Shown in pieces: positions 27,001 through 34,185 of a stretch of DNA of 34,943 nt. The position numbers and the translations under genes were made by a program. The notes beneath the pieces were generated by a model. The model worked only from the letters and a program-made list of their open reading frames with translations, had not been told where the DNA came from and did no database searches. This stretch comes from an uncultured Acidobacteriota bacterium (GTDB lineage: Bacteria > Acidobacteriota > Thermoanaerobaculia > Gp7-AA8). The stretch is taken from the NCBI GenBank assembly GCA_946887105.1, contig CAMPKJ010000021.1:1-34943 (forward strand), read 5' to 3'. How positions within the stretch are numbered: position 1 is the stretch's first letter; each line of letters starts with the position of its first letter.

Positions 27001-30000
27001 GTCAGCGAACCGCCTTCGCCTTCGAGATTGCCGCCGTTCGTCCCAGTGAGGAAATTGCCGCTGAGCGTCGCGGTGGCGTTGATGCGTCCGACCGGCACTC
27101 CGTCGATGGAGTAGCGGCCGGTCGAATCGGTGTATGTCAGCGTGTCGAAGTTGTTGCCGCTGGTGATGCGCACGTGTGCGCCGGGTTGCGGCGCGCCGTT
27201 GCTGGTGACGATTCCTTCGACGCGTCCCACGCCCTGCGCGACGATGTCGACTTCGACGATCTCGGCTTCCGTTGCGAGCGTTCCGACGGCGACGCCGGAG
27301 CGCGCGGTCTGCGGATCCTGCGCCTCGAGACGGAACGAACCCGCGGGAACGTAATGGAACTCGAAGGCGCCGATGTCGTCGACGCCGTCCGTCGTGGCCT
27401 GACCGACCGTACGTCCACCCACCACGAGCTTCACGCTGCCGAACGGAATCGGCGTCGTGCCGTCGGCGCGGCGGAAGTGACCTTTGACCGTGCCGGTGGT
27501 GGTCAGCGAAACGGTGAGCTCGAGGATTGCGCCCGGACCGGTCAGCGTCGATGAAGCGCGTCCGCCGCGCGCGAAGACGTCGCTCGCCTGCGCGGTGACC
27601 GGCCCTTCGAAGACATTCTCGAATGTGGCGACGCCGCCGTTCGAAGCGCCGATGGCCGCTTCGTACAGTCGATTGGGGAACTGCGTTTCTTCCAGGCGGA
27701 TGAACGCGTTCGGCACCGGCTGTCCGGCGCCGTCGACGACGCGCACCAGCACGGTGCCTCTGCCCTTGAGCCGGATGTCATGTGTGACGTCCTGGGCCGC
27801 TTTGAGATAGACCGTGTCGCGGCGAAGTCCGCCGGTGACCGCGTCACGCGCCGTCACCGTGTAACTTCCCTCCGGGAAGATCTTCGCGAACTCGTAGTGA
27901 CCGTTCGCATCCGTCGCTACCGTCACTTCCGGCAGCGGACCGACGGCCGTGACTTCCACTCCCGCGCCCGCGGGCGTGACGCCGTCCGGCAGATAGACGG
28001 TGCCGGAGAGGACGCCGGAGATCGTGTTCACCAGCTTGAGCTGGAAGTCGACGGTGCCGCCGTTTGCGGTGAGCGTGCCGCTGGCGCCGACCGACGTCGT
28101 GAAGAATGGATGCGTGGCCGTGACGCTGATCTGTCCGACGTTGACGCTGGTGAAGCGGAACTTGCCGTTCGAGTCGGTGCGGATCCGCTGCGACTGTCCG
28201 GGCACGAGGCTGCACGTGTCTTCATCGAAGATCTTCGAGCGCAGACGGATGTCGGCGCCCAGCGCGGGCGTGCCGTCGGGATTGAGCACCGTTCCGGTGA
28301 CGGTGCCGGTGCCGGGGAAGATCAGCACGCCGAACGCGGTCGCGCCGTCGCTCATCAGCGAGACGCTTGCGTCGGCCTGATCCCAGGTCTCGCCCATCGT
28401 ACGCAGCGCGCGCGCTTGCGCGGTGCCGAGGCGAACGTTCGTGAAGCGGACTTTCCCCTGGCTGTCGGTGGTCTTCGCCGCACATCCGCATGGATTCCAG
28501 CACGTGCCGAGGAGATCGACTTCCTGATTGGCGACCGGATTGCGATTCGCATCGAGCAGCGTGAACTCCGCGGTGCCGACGCCCGACAACGTGATGTTGA
28601 TGTTCTGCAGGACCTGGCCGGGCTGACTGAGCAGCACCCTGGTCGCGCCGTTGCGCAATCCATCGCGTGACTGCGCGCGGATGAGCTGCTCGGTGGCCGG
28701 CTTGATGAGCAGTCCCACCAGCTCGTACGTGCCGTCCGCATTGGTCAGCACGCCGCGATCGTCGACGGATACGACGATGTCGCCCGCGGGCGCTCCATCC
28801 GGGAAGCGGACCGTGCCGCGGACCGTGCCGTAGCCGTCGTTGCCGAGCACGATGGCGATGTCCTGATTGATGATGTCGCCCGCGGCGGCGATGCCGTGCA
28901 CGAAGCCGCGGTCGCGCGAGTTGAGCAACGCGTCGATGCGATATTCACCGGTGGGCAGCCCGGTCATCAGATAGCTGCCGTTCGACTCCGTCGTCACCAC
29001 GTCCACCGGAATGAAATCGAGACCGTTCAACGCCTTCACGCGATAGACGACCTGCAGCCCGGGCACGGCCTGGATGTCGCTGCCGTGCACGGTGCGCACG
29101 ATTCCTTTGGCCGTCACGGTTCCGCCATCGAGCGTGAGATCGACCACGGCGGCGGTACCGGCGCGATCGATGCGGCCGAAGCTCTTGCCGAGCGATGCGT
29201 CTTTCACGGCGCGCACCGTGACCGCGCCGACCACGATGTTGTCGATCTGGTAACGGCCCTGCGAGTCGGACATCGCGCTGCCGTGGCTCTGCGAGTCGGT
29301 CTGGCTGAGCGCGATCACCGTCGCGCCGCTCACCGGCGATCCGTTCAAGGAACGGACGATGCCGGTGACCGAGCCGCGGCCGAGCATGGCAATGTCGAGC
29401 ACGATCTGCTCGCCCGGCGCGCGCACGGAGCTGCTGACCTGCCGCAGCGCTCCCGTGCCCGGATCCTTCGTCGCCACGAGGAACGCCATCCCGCACTGGT
29501 CCTGACGCACGTAGCGCAGTTCGTAGCGGCCGTCGTTGTTCGTGCGGACGTTGGTCAGGCCCTTGTAGTCGCCGAGCGGCGGAATGCAGAGGATCTCCGG
29601 ATTCTGCGCGTACGTGACGTTCGCGTCCGGGATCGGAGTTCCATCCGCGCTGAGAATGCGGCCGGAGACGACCGCACCGATGTCTTCGAGACGCGATCCG
29701 AGCGTCACCGTCGCCGCCGGTCCGAGCGCGTTACGCAGGTCGCCGATGCCGCTCACGCTCATCTGCGTAGCGACGTACGGTCCTTCCGGTTGTTCGAGCG
29801 ATGCGAACACGAGGCGTCCGGAGAGCTGCTTCTTCGCGCTGACCACGCGATTGTTCGCGATCGTGTAGTTCACGACGTTGCTGCTGGTGGTCGTGCTCAC
29901 GATGCGATCGAAGAGCAGCACGGTCTGGAAGCCGAACGGCGGCGCACCACTGACTGTCTCGGGACCGATCACGTGCGCCGAGATCAGTTGCGGGCCTTCG

Positions 30001-32423
30001 GCGAAGAGCATCTCCGTCGCCATCGTCTGCTGGCTTTCGAAGAGGCCGTCGCCATCGCCGTCGATGTCCAGCGTGAGCGAGCTGTCGGCCACGACGCGAT
30101 AGCGTCCACCGACGTTCACTCCCACTTGCGCGGTGCCGCGGCGGAAGCCGCCGCTGGCCGGCATCGTGACCGAGAGATCGATCGTGCCGGATCCGGTACC
30201 GCTGAGGATCAGCGTGTACGGATTGTCGGCTGGCGCCGGGATGAGCACGAGACGCGACGCCGTCGCCGATGTTCCGAACGGAATGGCCACCGCCGAGGTG
30301 ACGGTCCCGTTGACGAACGTATTGCTGGTCGAGCCGGCGATGCTTTCGTGACCGCTGTTGTCGGTGAGCGTCGCCGTGACTGGAGCGCCGGACGCGTTGC
30401 CGAACGCAAAGGCCACGAAGTTGGATCCCGATGCTGCGACGCGCGAGACGGTGCGCTCGTATGCAGCAGCGCCGCCGGCGAGATCGGACGGAGTCTTCAA
30501 TGCGTTACCGATGGCGCGCGCGAGGTCGGAGCCGGCATTGGTGGTGCGCAGCAGTTGATCGAATCCGCCATCGACGGCCGTGTTTTCGTTTGCGCCGTAG
30601 AAGTCGAAGAGAAGATCGCGGATGGCGTCGGCGTCGGGTTGTCCGAGGGAGACGCGCAGTCCTGCTTCCGCCAAGGCGAGCGCCTTCTGCGTGACGATGC
30701 CGCGCGAAGTGCGGATCACATCCTTCGGCAGCGTTCCCGACGGCGCGTTGGCGATGCTCCATGCCTGCCCGAGCACGCGCATGGCTGCCGCGACGACGCT
30801 CTGCGGGAGATAGTCGACCGCCACCGGCAACACGAGCGTGTCCGGCGAAAGCGGCACGCCGCGCTCGCCGATGGCCAGCGTAAACTTGAGCCGTCCGGTC
30901 GATCCGTCTTCGGTCTCGAGATTGAGATACGTCGCCACGACCTGACCGGTGCGTTCGGCGACGAAGTCGAATTCGAGCATGCGCGAGTCGCGCGGCTGGA
31001 GCGTGTCGATGCTCTTCGTGGTGTCGCCCACCAGACGTGCGCCGGACATGCGCGCGCCGTCGAGCGTGACCTGAACATCATTCGCCAGCGCCTGGCTGAT
31101 GTTGTTGACGGTGACGTACATCTTGAACGGCTCGCCCTGACGAACGATGGCCGGCGCGGTGAACGTCATGTCGAAGTACGGATTGCGCACCAGCACGCCG
31201 CCGCTTCCGGATCCAGTCACGGTCACGGGACCGGTGACCAGACCTTGCAACGTGGCCGCGATGTCGAAGTCGATCTGATGGAAGCCTTCCTTCTCGCCGC
31301 GCAGCAGGAACTCCGCTTCGCCTTGCTCGCCCGGACGGAAGATCACCACGTCGTCGCTCGTGCCGAGTTGGCCGTCGGCACCCGCGGCGACGACCGGCAT
31401 GATCTTCGGCTGGGGGCCGCGCGTGGTATCCGGCAGCATCAGCGGATCGTCCGCGGTGTTCAGCACGCGATCGGCGCCGGGCGGCAGTTTGATGGTGCCG
31501 GTGACGTCCTGCACGACCAGATTCGAAGTGCCTGGCGCGCCGTTGGCGACGAAGAGTTTGGCCGAGAAGAATTGTTTCAGGTAGCCGACGTTCCCCGGAA
31601 TGACCAACACACTGGGAATGCGTACTTCCTCGGTCGTGCCATTCGGCAGTCGCACCGTCGGCGCTTCCCCGTCGCCTTCGGGCTTGAGGAGCATCGGGAT
31701 GATCGTCGTGAGCGGCGGCATCTGCGCGCGCTCCGGCTCCGCGCCTGGAAGCAACGGCTGAGGCACGGCCACGCCGCGATGATCGAAGACCACCGGGAAG
31801 GTGAACTCGACCGCCTTCGAATCGAGAGCGATGCCGAGCGTGAACTCGAATCCGAGATAGGAGTCGTCGTCGAGGATGATGCCCTTGGCCTTGATTTCCT
31901 CGAGCGTGAGCGGGCGCGTGGTGACGGAGGTGATCAACACCTGCTCGATGACTTCGACGTCGACGCGGTTGGGAGTGATGTCGAGAACGGTGCCGCCGAG
32001 ACGGGTGATGCGCAGATTCGCGAGCGTGTAGTTGCCGGACTGCGGAAGCGGCGGAATGTGCACCAGCAACGGATCGCCGGTGTTCGGCGCGTCCGCCTGC
32101 GGCAGTCGCACGGGAGCGATCAGGCCCGGACCCGCGAGATCTCCTTCGATCGTGAAGGGTCCGCCGAGAAGACGTTCGGCCTCGGCGATCGTGACCTCAC
32201 CGGCTCCGCCGCGGATGCTGATCCTCACGCCCGACGCGGTGTTCTTCGGAACGGTGACCTTGACCGGGTCGACGGTGGCGGAGAGACCGCTGAGCACGAG
32301 CTCGAGCTCACCGAGCTTGCGCGGCTTGAACTGCGCGGAAGCCGTGCCGGCGATGACGAGTCCGAGACACAACTGCAGAAGGAGGCGGCGCACGCCAGAC
32401 GCACTGCTGGAGAACGACAGCAA
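21195..32423 (-). CDS. Giant secreted multidomain protein with Cys-Cys repeats
   Basis: A 3742-residue protein. The start is a TTG at 32423, seven bases after AAAGAAGG and just before the signal peptide (cleavage likely ASA|Q at residue 30). An in-frame ATG at 32489 lacks a Shine-Dalgarno and overlaps a palindrome. Domains in order: a unique N-terminal region (31 to about 910) containing two GADxxLxTxDD-type motifs, a CARDB-like segment and an acidic DIDGDGDG loop; 13 carboxypeptidase-regulatory-like units (about 915-2075); two Big_5 units (about 2077-2282); about four Ig-like units (to about 2645); a short unique region; and seven repeats (about 2790-3742), six with GCC(F/Y)xGSxGGxI. It heads the operon, with the next giant gene 11 bp downstream. 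It looks like a long extracellular or surface structural protein. No anchor motif is visible. Confidence 0.88.
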   Translation of the reverse strand: MLSFSSSASGVRRLLLQLCLGLVIAGTASAQFKPRKLGELELVLSGLSATVDPVKVTVPKNTASGVRISIRGGAGEVTIAEAERLLGGPFTIEGDLAGPGLIAPVRLPQADAPNTGDPLLVHIPPLPQSGNYTLANLRITRLGGTVLDITPNRVDVEVIEQVLITSVTTRPLTLEEIKAKGIILDDDSYLGFEFTLGIALDSKAVEFTFPVVFDHRGVAVPQPLLPGAEPERAQMPPLTTIIPMLLKPEGDGEAPTVRLPNGTTEEVRIPSVLVIPGNVGYLKQFFSAKLFVANGAPGTSNLVVQDVTGTIKLPPGADRVLNTADDPLMLPDTTRGPQPKIMPVVAAGADGQLGTSDDVVIFRPGEQGEAEFLLRGEKEGFHQIDFDIAATLQGLVTGPVTVTGSGSGGVLVRNPYFDMTFTAPAIVRQGEPFKMYVTVNNISQALANDVQVTLDGARMSGARLVGDTTKSIDTLQPRDSRMLEFDFVAERTGQVVATYLNLETEDGSTGRLKFTLAIGERGVPLSPDTLVLPVAVDYLPQSVVAAAMRVLGQAWSIANAPSGTLPKDVIRTSRGIVTQKALALAEAGLRVSLGQPDADAIRDLLFDFYGANENTAVDGGFDQLLRTTNAGSDLARAIGNALKTPSDLAGGAAAYERTVSRVAASGSNFVAFAFGNASGAPVTATLTDNSGHESIAGSTSNTFVNGTVTSAVAIPFGTSATASRLVLIPAPADNPYTLILSGTGSGTIDLSVTMPASGGFRRGTAQVGVNVGGRYRVVADSSLTLDIDGDGDGLFESQQTMATEMLFAEGPQLISAHVIGPETVSGAPPFGFQTVLLFDRIVSTTTSSNVVNYTIANNRVVSAKKQLSGRLVFASLEQPEGPYVATQMSVSGIGDLRNALGPAATVTLGSRLEDIGAVVSGRILSADGTPIPDANVTYAQNPEILCIPPLGDYKGLTNVRTNNDGRYELRYVRQDQCGMAFLVATKDPGTGALRQVSSSVRAPGEQIVLDIAMLGRGSVTGIVRSLNGSPVSGATVIALSQTDSQSHGSAMSDSQGRYQIDNIVVGAVTVRAVKDASLGKSFGRIDRAGTAAVVDLTLDGGTVTAKGIVRTVHGSDIQAVPGLQVVYRVKALNGLDFIPVDVVTTESNGSYLMTGLPTGEYRIDALLNSRDRGFVHGIAAAGDIINQDIAIVLGNDGYGTVRGTVRFPDGAPAGDIVVSVDDRGVLTNADGTYELVGLLIKPATEQLIRAQSRDGLRNGATRVLLSQPGQVLQNINITLSGVGTAEFTLLDANRNPVANQEVDLLGTCWNPCGCAAKTTDSQGKVRFTNVRLGTAQARALRTMGETWDQADASVSLMSDGATAFGVLIFPGTGTVTGTVLNPDGTPALGADIRLRSKIFDEDTCSLVPGQSQRIRTDSNGKFRFTSVNVGQISVTATHPFFTTSVGASGTLTANGGTVDFQLKLVNTISGVLSGTVYLPDGVTPAGAGVEVTAVGPLPEVTVATDANGHYEFAKIFPEGSYTVTARDAVTGGLRRDTVYLKAAQDVTHDIRLKGRGTVLVRVVDGAGQPVPNAFIRLEETQFPNRLYEAAIGASNGGVATFENVFEGPVTAQASDVFARGGRASSTLTGPGAILELTVSLTTTGTVKGHFRRADGTTPIPFGSVKLVVGGRTVGQATTDGVDDIGAFEFHYVPAGSFRLEAQDPQTARSGVAVGTLATEAEIVEVDIVAQGVGRVEGIVTSNGAPQPGAHVRITSGNNFDTLTYTDSTGRYSIDGVPVGRINATATLSGNFLTGTNGGNLEGEGGSLTLDVALRDSGRLTGHVVTAVGAAAAPLSLVTVQVGGVGGAKLETTTDTEGAFEFDRVPAGFATLSAEVLGSIDKAGGVADVVGSETTDVTLTLNGVGAISGLALDSSGNPIRGDVTITGNGGFPYSFTVQAQADGTFALPQVLAGPFTAALKAKSGEFTLYGTANGEVPPGGTAQITVQVQPSGTVTGLVLRADNTTPAVGANVVLKLDGNRGSVTVQAGNDGRFTARGVPFSTFTVRIDDSITTGLALSSGSIDTNGQVLDLGTIVLDDQPLTVVSVTPAPGTIGVSLTQPISVTFSNQLASAFGISVRKGTSTIGASAALSTDKKTVTLTGTWPDSSELTVNVSTSVTDVFGRHPLQVVTSTFHTIDTSGPKVASVVPIGGAIQVAANAEITVTFDEPLHATNDAAAIVTLEKGAASVAGTAAMTSPATIVFTPSTPLLDNSIYTVKASGARDLSGNLQTQNFTSTFATTDTIAPVLTVSSPSNDSWGRNLRPQIQVNAVDPTSGVNGATATMTLDGTSVTPQTSGATFYFTPEVDLAEGTHSVEASVEDRATNRGFVSSTFKLDATAPSVPALTGISQGATLTGTLTIGTSSSDATSGIARVDLFVEDSNFVDVLPAGLSASYNTENLADGWHAFSAQAVDVAGNTSARSAPVTALVNNRPLVVTFTSPAANLQVRDAVSAAVTVSEPVTALQFTAAGETIVDNTAPYEATFTLTAAPEGPLTITVDATAASGETAQATRVVIVDRTAPPVPDITRMTAEPPNNGSSLVFGYSGAVEPNATVEITNTVSSAFSSVKASSDGGFSIFIAGAIDDALTVVAVDAVGNRSEPATIRIRQTPSLPPSEGSTTLHFDGILVDRVGSAAGALTSDGNLDAVFTVSLAIGDGVTRTISYIDLTGPLTRSTRSNQPPLGVAQDAGSALLNNATGQINFPVTSGTTLTLFASDAGFVRDGWTYTVKAVFTDGSQFLGTYYIVPKEDRTYVAHSADVTADPPTVIAGGAASPGATTITISNIRDSEGTLVPDGGKVALAVADMASTNGLGAAFRSAGGEIQGGVPAANHAAFRVFTINGGEVTATYSSTTVVPAARSGALAIVQVLGADADDNVLGTEAVSSLDINVRAPVDQAIVHVDPATMYADRVDRRAHIRVQVRDAAGNPVVDGTKVLLTAANGGSIIGCCFAGSAGGDIIGGTTSPTSSIYKVFTVTGGVVEAEYSSVNVSSTVGEVKTALIQVLPADANGARTSQTPLGTAAIAMTGAATTEVGVSPQTVPYVFPNPPIVQVDVHHAHDARARLIPDGAKLLVSAANSASISGCCFVGSAGGTIADGTVSPTSSIYKYFPLVSNFFRTSWTQQGVQQVNSGEEKTAVVQVLPGDASGARIDQRMIGAAQIKILGPMNARGFADDVSIFGDGNLSTTRVRFEHILDTHGNPLPDGSKVVVSAASGATYVGCCYIGSIGGQIVNGEPSPTATFKVFTIEDGGIDVTYGNQGIVSGPSETKTANVVLAQAGANGERLSQLALGIVPVQTVGTTSATAAAFPTAIFADGNDHRATITISNVKDLAGRPVPEGTLIGVSAVSGATYSGCCYIGSAGGAILGGTTAGNNGNFKVFAITNGQVVVQYSSQGLTVSEGERIANVAVVSVNAQGNVISTQAIGVVPVRLMAPASVTVQVSPGNLTAHAPSQLSQITITNLKSAEGVPMPDGSKIGISVVSGATFTGCCYNGSAGGTILPSGTNPDDGTPAPNNGNFKVFTVSGGEVHAVYDGTSIAAGNGEVKIATVQVVPVSAANNVLTTRALGTAPVRINGVASATGSGPATLKVPGTTTVTFANLRDAAGNVVPDGTPVAVTVANSATFTGCCYNGSAGGTIANGNASPSGTHWKWFTAQGGSITVEYSTQGVTAALPSTVRFQVVPARNDGTVYGGATINGGLLAITLTN
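26200..29680 (-). repeat. Array of 13 carboxypeptidase-regulatory-like units
   Basis: Thirteen units of about 75-105 residues each start with G-x-[VLI]-x-G-x-[VF]-type strands followed by DGxP and a G/A-rich turn (for example GSVTGIVRSLNGSPVSGA, GTVRGTVRFPDGAPAGD, GRVEGIVTSNGAPQPGA). Each ends in a (D/N)xxGxYxxxx(V/L)xxGxxxxxA strand pair. These are transthyretin-like modules common in secreted proteins. Five cysteines occur in this part, including CWNPCGC, separate from the C-terminal pairs. Confidence 0.85.
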
Positions 32424-32438
32424 TCGAGAACCTTCTTT
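32421..32438 (-). promoter_or_regulatory. Ribosome binding site and TTG start of the first giant gene
   Basis: On the - strand AAAGAAGG (32438-32431) precedes the TTG (32423-32421) by seven bases. This is the best-placed Shine-Dalgarno before the signal peptide and decides the start. Confidence 0.65.
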
Positions 32439-32479
32439 CCGCCGGGACGTGGCCGTTGTACTTGGACGAGAGCGGCAAA

Positions 32480-32507
32480 AGCGTAACATTTGTTACGCAT
32501 CAGTCAA
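32480..32507 (-). promoter_or_regulatory. Possible promoter of the giant-protein operon overlapping a palindrome
   Basis: GCGTAACA / TGTTACGC (32481-32498, + strand) form 8-bp perfect arms around a TT centre. On the - strand TTGACT (32507-32502) and a weak -10, TACGCT (32485-32480), are 16 bp apart and enclose the palindrome. A dimeric regulator bound here would block RNA polymerase. The -10 match is poor, so the promoter call is tentative, while the palindrome is certain. The rest of 32424-32600 shows no gene and no clear terminator. Confidence 0.5.
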
Positions 32508-32600
32508 CAGTAAATAAAGGCTGAAGGGTGTGGGAGCATCAGGGCTGCGTGACGGCAACGGCAGCGTCCGCTATCCGCTGTCCGCGCGCAACTTCCTCCC

Positions 32601-34130
32601 TCACCGGAAATACGCCCGATCCAGCGCCCGGTACTGCACCGCCTCCGCGACGTGCGACGCGTCCACTCTTTCCACGGCGGCGAGATCGGCGATCGTGCGC
32701 GCCACTTTCAGGATGCGGTCGTGGCCGCGTGCGGAGAGGCCGAGGCGCTCGATGGCGGTGATGAGCAACCGGCGTGAGGAGGGGTCGAGCTCGCAATGGC
32801 GGCGCATGTGCCGCGTGGTCATCTCGGCATTGCAGAGGATCGCCGCGCGATGGAAGCGATCGCGTTGGATCTGCCGCGCCACCTCGACGCGTTCGCGGAT
32901 CGACGCGCTCGACTCCGACAGCTCGATGCTCGTGATCTCGTCCGTCGTCAGCGCCGCGACCTCGACCTGCAGATCGATGCGATCGAGTAGCGGTCCGGAG
33001 ATCTTCGCCAGGTAACGCGACATCTCGTGGCGCGTGCAGATGCATTCGCGCTGCGGATGATTGAAGAAGCCGCATGGACACGGATTGAGAGCCGCAGCCA
33101 ACGTGAAACGCGCCGGATAAGCAACGGTGCGCGCGGCGCGTGCGATCGTGACCAGGCCGTCCTCGATCGGCTGCCGCATCACTTCCAGCGTCTCGCGGCG
33201 GAACTCCGGCAGTTCGTCGAGGAACAGCACGCCGTAATGCGCGAGGCTCAACTCGCCCGGCCGCTGCGGCGTGCCTCCACCGGCCATGCCCGCGGTGGAG
33301 ATCGTGTGATGCGGCGCGCGGAACGGACGCCGCGACAAGAGGCCGCTCCCGGCCGGCAGCACGCCTGCGACGGAATGGATCTTCGTCGCCACGATGGCCT
33401 CGTCTTCCGTCATGCGCGGCAGGATCGTCGCCAGTCGCTTGGCGAGCATGGTTTTCCCCGATCCCGGCGGCCCGATCATCATCACGTTGTGACCGCCCGC
33501 TGCCGCGACTTCGAGCGCGCGCTTGGCCTGCACCTGTCCGCGCACCTCCGCGAAGTCCGCCGGCTCGTGCAACGGCTCGCGATTCGAAGTCGAGATCGCG
33601 GGCGCGATGGCGTGATCGCCGCGCAGGTGCTGCACCAACGCAAAGAGATGCGGCACGCCGATGACGCGCAGTCGCTCCACCGCCGCGGCTTCATTTGCGT
33701 TCGGCGCGGGCACGATCAGTTCACGGATGGACCGGTCGTGCGCGAGTGCAGCCGAGATGGCGAGCGTTCCGCGTACGGCCGTGACGGTGCCGTCGAGGGA
33801 CAACTCGCCCACGACCACACGTCCGGCGACGTCCTCCTCGCGCACGAGTTCCAGCGCCTGAAGAATGCCGAGCGCGATCGGAAGATCGAATCCCGATCCT
33901 TCCTTGCGCACGTCGGCCGGCGCGAGGTTGACGGTGAAGTGGCGGACCGGAAACGACAAGCCGCAGTTGACGATCGCCGAACGCACGCGCGCATACGACT
34001 CGCGCACGGCGGAATCCGGCAAGCCGACCAGCGAGAAGCCCGGCTGCTGCGCGTGCCGGACGTCGACTTCGACGGTGATGCGTACTGCTTCAATCCCGAG
34101 GGTGGCGGCGCTCCATACTTTCGAGAGCAT
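32601..34130 (-). CDS. comM: YifB/ComM family Mg-chelatase-like AAA+ ATPase
   Basis: A 509-residue cytosolic protein of normal family length. The N-terminal Lon-protease-like/ChlI domain (about 1-170) begins with the family-typical ATLGIEAVRITVEVDV and GLPDSAVRES. The Walker A motif GPPGSGKT is at 220-227, the Walker B is in GVLFLDELPEF, and the C-terminal part has the Cys cluster CPCGFFNHPQRECIC. ComM is a hexameric helicase that drives branch migration during natural transformation and so helps integrate foreign DNA; it is widespread even in strains not known to be competent. No strong Shine-Dalgarno precedes the ATG at 34130. The upstream dehydrogenase gene ends 55 bp away on the same strand, and the giant operon starts 177 bp downstream. 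Confidence 0.93.
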   Translation of the reverse strand: MLSKVWSAATLGIEAVRITVEVDVRHAQQPGFSLVGLPDSAVRESYARVRSAIVNCGLSFPVRHFTVNLAPADVRKEGSGFDLPIALGILQALELVREEDVAGRVVVGELSLDGTVTAVRGTLAISAALAHDRSIRELIVPAPNANEAAAVERLRVIGVPHLFALVQHLRGDHAIAPAISTSNREPLHEPADFAEVRGQVQAKRALEVAAAGGHNVMMIGPPGSGKTMLAKRLATILPRMTEDEAIVATKIHSVAGVLPAGSGLLSRRPFRAPHHTISTAGMAGGGTPQRPGELSLAHYGVLFLDELPEFRRETLEVMRQPIEDGLVTIARAARTVAYPARFTLAAALNPCPCGFFNHPQRECICTRHEMSRYLAKISGPLLDRIDLQVEVAALTTDEITSIELSESSASIRERVEVARQIQRDRFHRAAILCNAEMTTRHMRRHCELDPSSRRLLITAIERLGLSARGHDRILKVARTIADLAAVERVDASHVAEAVQYRALDRAYFR

Positions 34131-34185
34131 GGCAGGTCGACCCGCGGAAGTCCCGCATCGAGTATCCCTCGGCGCACGCGCGCGG

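Noticed and set aside
9427..32423. RHS/YD-repeat polymorphic toxin or LPXTG-anchored adhesin
   Set aside because: No YD repeats, no RHS core box, and no LPXTG plus hydrophobic tail at either C terminus.
28896..32486. A very long open frame (about 1196 codons) on the + strand opposite the first giant gene
   Set aside because: It is Arg/His/Asp-rich without recognisable domains, as expected for an antisense frame of GC-rich DNA. The - strand frame has a signal peptide and clear modular repeats.
32563..32586. Short near-direct repeats (AGCGGAY type on the - strand) after comM
   Set aside because: Three loose copies in GC-rich DNA are compatible with chance and form no clear terminator.
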